64,000 nucleotides of DNA from Pseudoflavonifractor_A sp022772585 (GTDB lineage: Bacteria; Bacillota; Clostridia; Oscillospirales; Oscillospiraceae), in the NCBI RefSeq assembly GCF_052065415.1, contig NZ_JBQHUB010000012.1:1-64000 (forward strand), given 5' to 3'. Within the stretch, counting starts at the first letter, position 1; every line of letters begins with the position of its first letter. The position numbers and the translations under genes were made by a program. This document shows, in pieces, positions 57,826-64,000 of this stretch. The notes under the pieces are model-generated. The model ran no database searches and had not been told where the DNA came from. It saw only the letters and a list, made by a program, of their open reading frames with translations.

Positions 57826-57829
<4 letters not shown>

Positions 57830-58989
57830 CTGGCTGCCTCCTTCCTGTTTTTGCGCTGCCGGAAGAGGTCGGGCAGCTCCTTGTCGCCCATGATGCCCCG
57901 GCGGAAGAAGAGCACCACGATCATGATGACCACCGAGAAAACCACCATGCGGAAGCCGTTGCGGAGCAGGGGGACCTTAAAGCCGCTGCTCAGCACCATC
58001 TCGCTGTCCAGGAAGCGGAGCCACCACTCGGAGCAGGCGATATACAGGAACGAGGCGATGCAGGAGCCGGACACCGATCCGATGCCGCCGATGACCACGA
58101 TGAGCAATATCTCATAGGTCATGGCCGAGGTGAAGGGCTTTGCCTGGACCTGGTTGGAATACATGGCCAGCAGCGCGCCGCCCACGCCTGCAAAGAAGGA
58201 GCTGACGCAGAAGGAGAGCATCTTGTGTCGGGCCAGATTGATACCCATGGCCTCGGCGGCGATCTCATCCTCCCGGATGGCCTTGAAGGCCCGGCCATAG
58301 GAGGAGTTGATAAGCAGCACGATGACGGTGATGCAGAGGATGGCCACCAGGAAGGGGACGAAGGTGGACAGGCGCAGCACCACCGCGCCGCCGGCGTTCT
58401 TGACATTGAAGCTGGTAAAGGTGGGGAAATTTTTGAGCATATTGGCGCCGTTGGTCACCGGGCCCAGGGCGTCCCACTGGAATACCGCCCGCAATATCTC
58501 GGCAAAGCCCAGGGTGGCGATGGCCAGGTAGTCGCTCTTGAGCCGGAGGACCGGCAGGCCGATGAGATAGGCAAAGCCTGCGGCCACCAGGCCGGCCAGG
58601 ATGATGGCCAGCGCCACGCCCAGAATCAGGCCGATGACCTCACCGCCCGGGATGGGGGGCGCGAGCACCTCCTGCAAAGCGAACTTCACCGCCGAGCCGC
58701 CATACAGGTAATACACGCTCTCCTTGGTAGCGGAGGGCACGGTGAGAATGGCATATGTATAAGCGCCCAGGAGCATAAAGCCCGCCTGACCCAGAGAGAA
58801 CAGGCCGGTAAAACCGTTGAGCAGATTGAGGGACACCGCCACCAGAGAGTAGACCGCGCCCTTTTTCAGCACGGGGAAGAGCATGGAGGTGGGCTTGAGC
58901 ACATTCTCCAGCACCACGATCACGGCCAGCAGGAGGATGATGCACACCAGGGCGATCCACACACCCTTCTTGCTTTTGTTCTGTTTCAT
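57826..58989 (-). CDS. livM: Branched-chain amino acid ABC transporter permease LivM
   Basis: 387 residues and about nine to ten helices. It carries the LivM motifs LNLLNGFTGLFSLGQAGFMLLGAYTYAIL and SYGRAFKAIREDEIAAEAMGINLARHKMLSFCVSSFFAGVGGALLA. It has an extracytoplasmic insert between the early helices (SATKESVYYLYGGSAVKFALQEVLAPPIPGGE). Pairs with LivH. Confidence 0.94.
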
Positions 58990-59003
58990 TGCGCACCCCT
59001 CCT

Positions 59004-59879
59004 TTAGACCTTGTCGGTGGCCTTTTCACCGAAGAGTCCGGTGGGCTTGGCCACCAGCACCACGATGAGCAGGGCGAAGGTGAACGCGTCGGAAAAGACT
59101 GTCCAGTCGGAGCCCTTGATGACCGTCTCGCAGATGCCGATGAGGAACGCCCCGATGACGGCGCCGGGGATGGAGCCGATGCCGCCGAACACCGCCGCCA
59201 CGAAGGCCTTCAGGCCGGGCATGGCGCCCGACAGGGGCACGATGGACTGGTAATTGGTGAAGTAGAGCATGGAGCCCACCGCCGCCAGGAAGGAGCCGAT
59301 GATAAAGGTCATGGAGATGACCGAATTGATCTTGATGCCCATGAGCTGGCTGGTCTCAAAGTCCTTGGCCACCGCCCGCATGGCCATGCCGATCTTGGTG
59401 TGGTTGATGAGCTGGGTCAGGCCGATGACAAGGGCCAGCACCAGCACGGGCGTGACCAGGGTGACCCACTTGGTAGCAGCCCCCATCACCACCACCGTGT
59501 CCGACAGGAAGGGGATGGTGGGGTACATCTGGGGCAGGCCGCCGGTGACATAGGTGGCCAGGTTCTGGAGCAGATAGCTCACGCCGATGGCCGAGATCAT
59601 AACCGACATGCGGGGGGCGGAGCGCAGGGGCTTATAGGCCGCGCGCTCGATGACGAAGCCCAGGGCCACCGTGGCCGCCAGCACCAGCAGCATGGCCGCC
59701 GGCAGCGGCAGCCATGTCACGGTGTAGACCAGCAGCAGGCCGGCCACCATGAACACGTCGCCGTGGGCAAAGTTGATCAGGCGGAGGATGCCGTACACCA
59801 TGGTATAGCCGATGGCGATCAGGGCGTATTGTCCGCCCACCGAGATTCCGGAGAGCAGGATGGAAATAGCAAACTCCAC
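59004..59879 (-). CDS. livH: Branched-chain amino acid ABC transporter permease LivH
   Basis: 291 residues and about eight helices. VEFAISILLSGISVGGQYALIAIGYTMVYGILRLINFAHGDVFMVAG is the LivH N-terminus, and AMRAVAKDFETSQLMGIKINSVISMTFIIGSFLAAVGSML the EAA region. The GTG at 59879, 7 bases after GGAGG, is the proper start; the frame continues upstream to 59963 through hairpin sequence that is not coding. It is 14 bases upstream of livM. Confidence 0.94.
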   Translation of the reverse strand: MEFAISILLSGISVGGQYALIAIGYTMVYGILRLINFAHGDVFMVAGLLLVYTVTWLPLPAAMLLVLAATVALGFVIERAAYKPLRSAPRMSVMISAIGVSYLLQNLATYVTGGLPQMYPTIPFLSDTVVVMGAATKWVTLVTPVLVLALVIGLTQLINHTKIGMAMRAVAKDFETSQLMGIKINSVISMTFIIGSFLAAVGSMLYFTNYQSIVPLSGAMPGLKAFVAAVFGGIGSIPGAVIGAFLIGICETVIKGSDWTVFSDAFTFALLIVVLVAKPTGLFGEKATDKV

Positions 59880-59904
59880 AGAGTTCCCTCCTTTGCGTGA
59901 TTTG

Positions 59905-59995
59905 GGCTGTCTCGAAAAGAGCCATGGGCTCCTTTCGAGGCAGCCCATCGCTGCGTCTGACACAGTGCTTGGCGGGGGCAGCCGCCCCCGCCAAG
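59905..59995 (-). repeat. Two strong hairpins between livK and livH
   Basis: A 20-bp imperfect stem (about 59904-59947, with GGGCTGTCTCGAAAAGAGCC facing GGCTCCTTTCGAGGCAGCCC) is followed by a 13-bp perfect one (GCTTGGCGGGGGC/GCCCCCGCCAAGC, about 59969-59998). There is no T run, so they are more likely to slow 3' decay of livK message or to set its ratio to the permease message than to terminate. Confidence 0.65.
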
Positions 59996-60032
59996 CCAGA
60001 ATGTCTTATCTTGGTTCGCCGGAGACGGGCGC

Positions 60033-61232
60033 TCAGCCGGCCTGCTGCTCCTTTTCCAGCATCCAGGCGCTGTTGGCGTTGTCGGCCACCTTGATGTACG
60101 CGGTATCGCGGACGGCGTCGCCCACCTCGTCAAAGGCGATGGCGCCGGACACGCCGGTGTAGGTCACGCCGGGCAGGGCGGCCTTGATGGCGGCGGGATC
60201 GGTGGAGCCGGCGGTCTTGATGGCCTCCAGTGCCACATAGTAGGCGTCATAGCCCATGGCGGTGACGGCCGCGATGGTGTCGTTGCCGCCGTTGTTGGTC
60301 TTGGCGGTGGCGTCGCTGTTGATCCAGGCCTTGATGCCCTCGTCAAACTCCGGAGAGCCGCCCTCCTGATAGAAGGTGGAGCAGTAGATCTGTACGCTGC
60401 TGCCGGCGGCGGCCTCCAGCACCATGTTGCTGTCCAGGGTATCGGAGCCCAGGATGGGGGCGGCGATATTCAGGGAGGCGGCCTGCTTCACGATCTGGGT
60501 AGAGTAGGCGATGGACACGGGGCAGAAGATAACGTCGGCGTTCTCGCTCTTGGCCTTGTTCAGGTAGGAGCTGAAGTCGGAGTTGTTGGTGGGGAAGGAG
60601 TCCTTGATGACCTTGCCGCCGCCGGCGGTGAAGGCCTGCTCAAAGTAGGAGATCAGGCCCTGGTCATACTCGTTGCCCAGCTCGCCCAGCAGATAGGCGG
60701 TCTTGGCGTCAAACTTCTCCTGGGCGAAATTGGCCAGGACGGTGCCCTGGAAGGGATCCAGGAAGCAGATACGGAAATAGTAGTCGTTGCCGGCGGTGAC
60801 GTTGGGGTTGGTGCACGTCACGCCGATGGCGGCCAGTCCGGCATCGCCGAAGGTGGGGCCGGCAGCGATGGACACGCCGGAACCGTAGGAGCCCAGGACC
60901 AGGCTCACGCCCTCGTCCACCAGCTTGGAGGCGGCGGACACGGCCTTGTCGGTAGAAGAGCCGTTATCGGCATAGACCAGCTCGACCTGATAGGACTCAC
61001 CGCCGATCTCCACGGTGGGAGTCTCCTTGTTGGCGTACTGCATGCCCAGCATCTCCTGCTTGCCGCCGGCGCCGGAGTCGCCGGTGGAGGGCTCGTATAC
61101 GCCGATCTTCACGACCTTATCGCCGGCGGAGCTGCCGGGGGTCTGACTGTTGCCCGAGCCGCCGCAGCCGGCCAGGAGGCCCAGAGCCATAGCCCCGGCC
61201 AGGACGAGAGACAAAGCTTTGTTGCGTTTCAT
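60033..61232 (-). CDS. livK: Branched-chain amino acid ABC transporter substrate-binding lipoprotein LivK
   Basis: 399 residues. Lipoprotein signal KALSLVLAGAMALGLLAGCGG (Cys about 22) and the type 1 periplasmic-binding fold: VVKIGVYEPSTGDSGAGGKQEMLGMQYA, AVSAASKLVDEGVSLVLGSYGSGVSIAAGPTFGDAGLAAIGVTCTNPNVT. The first gene of livKHMGF. AGGAGG 8 bases before the ATG. Leucine, isoleucine or valine is the usual ligand, but short-chain amides are possible in this family. Confidence 0.93.
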   Translation of the reverse strand: MKRNKALSLVLAGAMALGLLAGCGGSGNSQTPGSSAGDKVVKIGVYEPSTGDSGAGGKQEMLGMQYANKETPTVEIGGESYQVELVYADNGSSTDKAVSAASKLVDEGVSLVLGSYGSGVSIAAGPTFGDAGLAAIGVTCTNPNVTAGNDYYFRICFLDPFQGTVLANFAQEKFDAKTAYLLGELGNEYDQGLISYFEQAFTAGGGKVIKDSFPTNNSDFSSYLNKAKSENADVIFCPVSIAYSTQIVKQAASLNIAAPILGSDTLDSNMVLEAAAGSSVQIYCSTFYQEGGSPEFDEGIKAWINSDATAKTNNGGNDTIAAVTAMGYDAYYVALEAIKTAGSTDPAAIKAALPGVTYTGVSGAIAFDEVGDAVRDTAYIKVADNANSAWMLEKEQQAG

Positions 61233-61279
61233 TTCATTTCCTCCTTGCGTGTGGGTCGCCCCACTGTATTTGCTACGCA

Positions 61280-61330
61280 GACAAATGTATTTGTCTCATC
61301 TATTATACGTCCTTTCTCTATGAATTGCAA
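61280..61330 (-). promoter_or_regulatory. liv promoter with a palindrome at the start site
   Basis: Read on minus: TTGCAA (61325-61330), 17 bp, TATAAT (61302-61307). Overlapping the expected start site is a 16-bp palindrome, GACAAAT with ATTTGTC (61280-61295, 2-bp centre), a plausible operator. The regulator is not known. Confidence 0.75.
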
Positions 61331-61569
61331 CAGTTTTATTTTCTTCTTTCATTTCCAGCCTTTGAAATTTCAGGGCTATTCCCGCTTTCACGTCCCAAAC
61401 TTAATAAAGAGCGGCCCTTTTTCTCCCCACAGCGCCCGGGCGCAGGTCTTTTTTCCATCTGCCCGCCGGAGGCAGTTCTTTCCGGATGTCCGCTTCCCGC
61501 GCACATCCATGCTCCGGCGGTATTTGCAGTCCGGCCTGCCGGGCGCTGCAAGTTCTCCCGCTCCGCCCT

Positions 61570-62436
61570 TCAGGGCATCACGGTGACGGTCTGGGTACAG
61601 GAAAAGGTCTCTCCCGGCTCCAGCAGGCGGACAGCGGGACGGTGGAACAGGTCGTGGTCTCCGCCGGCGGCGTCAGGCAGGCCGTGCCAGGGCTCGATGC
61701 AGACAAAGCGCATGGGGCCCGGTTTGGACCAGAGCAGCACATAGGGGAAGCCCTCCATCCCCAGGCGGAGCGCGGGGCCCGGCTCCTTTGTGCCCAGCTC
61801 GATCCACCGGGTGCGCAGCCCCCTCAGGCAGATGGAGTCCTGCTCGAAGAGCCGGTCGTCCAGCGCCACCCGGTCCTGCCCGGTGAACCGGGGGCGGGTG
61901 CCGGTGACGAATCCCTCCGGCGTCAGTACCTCCTCCGGCTCCTCCGGCCCCTCGAACCGCAGCTCGTGGCCGAGGGTGTCCAGTCCCTCTGTCAGGGGCA
62001 GGGCAAAGGCATAATGGAACCCGGCCTGGAAGGGCATGGTCCGTCCGTCCAGATTGGCCACCCGGTAGGTGGAGCGCAGGGTGCGCCCCTCCACCTCGTA
62101 GACCGTCTCAAACCGGAATTTCCACGGATAGCGCGCCAGCGTCTCCTCCGACCAGTCCAGCCGGAACACCAGTCTTTTCTCATCCCGCTCGATCAGGGTA
62201 TGCTCATACTCCCGGGCAAAGCCATGGGGGCCGTTCTCATACCGCCGTCCGTCCTGTTCAAAGTACCCGTCCTTCAGCCGGCCGCACCAGGGAAAGCAGG
62301 CGGGGGCACGGCGGCCCCACACCGCCTTGTCGCCGCTCCACATCCATTCCCGGCCGCCGCACCGCAGGGACTGGAGCTCTGCTCCCATTCCCCGCACCGT
62401 GATCTCCAGCCCGGCTCCCTTGATCTGCTCATCCAT
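61570..62436 (-). CDS. Aldose 1-epimerase (galactose mutarotase) family protein
   Basis: 288 residues of the aldose epimerase superfamily, nearest to the LacX-like branch. It has WSGDKAVWGRRAPACFPWCGRLKDGYF, the YENGPHGFAREYEHTL loop (catalytic His), FQAGFHYAF (second His), and IEPWHGLPDAAGG with the acidic residue. The ATG at 62436 follows AAGGAGG; the longer frame to 62556 includes the promoter. The substrate may be a hexose or hexose phosphate. It stands alone. Confidence 0.88.
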   Translation of the reverse strand: MDEQIKGAGLEITVRGMGAELQSLRCGGREWMWSGDKAVWGRRAPACFPWCGRLKDGYFEQDGRRYENGPHGFAREYEHTLIERDEKRLVFRLDWSEETLARYPWKFRFETVYEVEGRTLRSTYRVANLDGRTMPFQAGFHYAFALPLTEGLDTLGHELRFEGPEEPEEVLTPEGFVTGTRPRFTGQDRVALDDRLFEQDSICLRGLRTRWIELGTKEPGPALRLGMEGFPYVLLWSKPGPMRFVCIEPWHGLPDAAGGDHDLFHRPAVRLLEPGETFSCTQTVTVMP

Positions 62437-62466
62437 GTGGCTTCCTCCTTGTTCGGTATTTTCTTC

Positions 62467-62495
62467 ATTGTACTCTGTTTCCCTCTCCGGAGCAA
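62467..62495 (-). promoter_or_regulatory. Promoter of the epimerase gene
   Basis: Read on minus: TTGCTC (62490-62495), 17 bp, TACAAT (62467-62472). Confidence 0.7.
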
Positions 62496-62583
62496 GGCGC
62501 TCCGCGGCCGGCCGGCGGCTCAGGGCCGGGCAGGACGCTTTCCGAAGCCGAAACATCCTGTTCCTCCCCGCAAATTATGGTAT

Positions 62584-62612
62584 TTGCAATTCCGTTTTGT
62601 ATGCGATAAACT
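62584..62612 (+). promoter_or_regulatory. Promoter of the CdaR-type regulator gene
   Basis: TTGCAA (62584-62589), 17 bp, TAAACT (62607-62612). Confidence 0.6.
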
Positions 62613-62711
62613 ATCTGCAATCATTCCTTTTCGCTGAGCCTGTCAACTGCCATACTGCCTGTGCCGCGTATTTCTTTTCAAACCGTGCCCGATATGACAA
62701 GGAGGGAGATC

Positions 62712-63923
62712 ATGCTTTTGGACCGCGATACCGCCATATGTATTCTCAAAAAGTTGGAATCCGTCCAGCCGTTCCCGGTCCATATCATGGACCGGGAGGG
62801 AATCGTCATCGCTTCTTCCGTTCCGCAGCGGGTCGGGCAGTTAAATGCCGCCGCGGTCCAGTATTTACAGCGTTCCTGTTCCCCCGGCCGGATACCGGCC
62901 GCCGAAGCGGATGCCGCTCCGTCTTCCATCGCCTGCGTGACCCTGCGTCACCGGATCGCAGGCGCCATTGAGCTGGAGAATCTGCCGGCTTCAGACAGCG
63001 CCTGCCTCGAACTGGCAAAAACCGTTGCCGAGCTGATGCTGGAACGTGAGGATCGAAACAGCAAGCAAAAAGAAAGCGGCTCTTCCCTCGGCAATACGCT
63101 CTCCGTGCTGGTAGGCGTCCATCCGCAGGACCCCGGACAGCTCATAAAGGATCTGCAGCACCTGGGGGTGGATCTTTCCATTCCACGCACCTCTCTGCTC
63201 CTCCAACTATCCAAGACGGACACGATCGACCTTCCCAGCGGGAACCGCAGACTTGTCCTTGACAAAAAACAGTATCTGTATTCCGTGGAGCAATTCTTAA
63301 ATCAACTCCCCAACTATTTTTATCAGAAGCAGGATCTGATCCTGACCGACACATCCGAGCAGAACGCCATCGTTCTGTCCGTCAACCGCAGAAAAGAGCC
63401 CGAGTCCAACGCCATGTACCTGTTTGATCTGTGCAGGAGCCTGGCGGATATTGCAAAGAAAGATTATTGCCTGGTCCTGCATGCCGTCGTCGGGATCCAA
63501 TGCTGCGATCTTTCCGACTACGAGAGGCAGTATGAGCAGTTGACACTGCGCCTTTCCTCCGGCAAGCTGCTTTATCCCGAGCGAAACGTCTTTTTGGGCA
63601 ATTCCATCGTGCTGGGCAATTTTATCGCCCACACCTCCAGGAAGGTCCTTCAAAACATCGTCTCTTTTGTATACGGGCGCCTGCTCGCGTCCAAAATGGA
63701 TCAGATCCTGCTGGAGACCCTGAAAACATATTTTGAATGTGATCTCAATCTGACCGTGACCGCCCAAAAGCTTTATACCCACCGGAACACATTGCAGCAT
63801 CGGTTTAAAAAGATCGAGGAGCTCACCGGCTTCTCCGTCCACACCACGGACGGTCTGTTGACCCTGCGGCTTGCATTCCTGTGTTACAGCAGGCTGCAGG
63901 CCGCAGAGGAGGACGCTCCATAG
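62712..63923 (+). CDS. CdaR-family (sugar diacid recognition) transcriptional regulator
   Basis: 403 residues. The N-terminal sensor domain begins LLDRDTAICILKKLESVQPFPVHIMDREGIVIASSVPQRVG, close to the diacid_rec (CdaR) fold. A central GGDEF-like region follows, then the C-terminal helix-turn-helix LLETLKTYFECDLNLTVTAQKLYTHRNTLQHRFKKIEELTGF. AAGGAGGGAG just before the ATG at 62712 fixes the start; upstream in-frame codons lack support. Targets are unknown; the next gene to the right is out of the window. It may regulate the organic-acid use locus beyond the edge. Confidence 0.87.
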   Translation: MLLDRDTAICILKKLESVQPFPVHIMDREGIVIASSVPQRVGQLNAAAVQYLQRSCSPGRIPAAEADAAPSSIACVTLRHRIAGAIELENLPASDSACLELAKTVAELMLEREDRNSKQKESGSSLGNTLSVLVGVHPQDPGQLIKDLQHLGVDLSIPRTSLLLQLSKTDTIDLPSGNRRLVLDKKQYLYSVEQFLNQLPNYFYQKQDLILTDTSEQNAIVLSVNRRKEPESNAMYLFDLCRSLADIAKKDYCLVLHAVVGIQCCDLSDYERQYEQLTLRLSSGKLLYPERNVFLGNSIVLGNFIAHTSRKVLQNIVSFVYGRLLASKMDQILLETLKTYFECDLNLTVTAQKLYTHRNTLQHRFKKIEELTGFSVHTTDGLLTLRLAFLCYSRLQAAEEDAP

Positions 63924-64000
63924 CGGTGGAGGACCGTCCCTCACGCTCTTCCGCTTTCAAATAGATCCAAGCGGTAAATATAAAATTTTCCTATAAAATT
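63924..64000. other. Window end, no gene seen
   Basis: 77 bases after the regulator stop. A short inverted repeat GGAGGACCGTCC is seen near 63940, but no clear terminator T run. AT-rich to the edge. Confidence 0.4.

Overview
The window looks like a chromosome segment of a high-GC, strictly anaerobic, spore-forming gut Clostridium-class bacterium. My best guess is the Oscillospirales group around Flavonifractor, Pseudoflavonifractor and Lawsonibacter. The guess rests on GC-rich codon use, strong AGGAGG ribosome binding sites, sporulation genes (spoVAC, bofA, dipicolinate synthase), a nine-gene sodium-type V-ATPase, Asp23/Gls24 with fatty-acid kinase, and PucR/CdaR regulators. No database could be searched, so genus level is inference.

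Layout. 1-89 is the 5' end of a 16S rRNA gene on the minus strand, with three near-consensus tandem promoters behind it. 672-2315 carries metA (with the acetyl-CoA-type residue Glu111) and a flavoprotein. 2372-2735 is a strong promoter and terminator with no convincing protein between them, so probably a structured RNA, followed by a MATE transporter remnant and a lone spoVAC. 3635-12305 is the V-ATPase operon (minus). 12761-15148 holds a predicted glycoside hydrolase, a MarR regulator and an SLH protein (minus). 15294-18148 is a yybP-ykoY-type manganese riboswitch in front of a P-type ATPase. bofA and a YaaL-family gene follow, behind a SigmaE-like promoter. 18856-19546 is gene-free but full of perfect hairpins, including a 253-bp hairpin array flanked by a 9-bp direct repeat that resembles a miniature transposable element. 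It sits between a promoter and a divergent type IIA topoisomerase operon (19547-25400) that has a secreted copper-amine-oxidase-like/DUF1266 gene between its two subunits.

25545-29785 carries YitT, LUD, a transglutaminase-like lipoprotein that lacks the catalytic Cys, two duplicated tRNA-Gly(GCC) transcription units, an XRE regulator and a GreA-like factor. 29956-38531 is a PTS region: enzyme I, a mannose-family permease (IID, IIC, IIB, IIA), a zinc dehydrogenase, a DhnA/LacD-like aldolase and an HPr, divergent from a PucR-type regulator. Together they suggest uptake, phosphorylation, oxidation and aldol cleavage of a sugar or polyol.

39067-41139 is asp23-fakA. 41238-50250 has a polar amino acid ABC transporter (with a palindromic operator) and an oligopeptide ABC transporter. 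50479-52289 has a DUF2156 gene, dpaB and the 3' end of dpaA. dpaA is cut off by a large serine recombinase (52357-53886), which suggests either a disrupted spore gene or a skin-like element. 54298-56244 is a membrane phosphodiesterase (EAL with a dead GGDEF). 56296-61232 is a complete branched-chain amino acid ABC operon, followed by an aldose-epimerase-like gene and a CdaR-type regulator that ends near the window edge.

The most interesting items are the unidentified RNA at 2372-2735, the hairpin-array element at 19239-19491, the recombinase-interrupted dpaA, and the riboswitch-controlled P-type ATPase.
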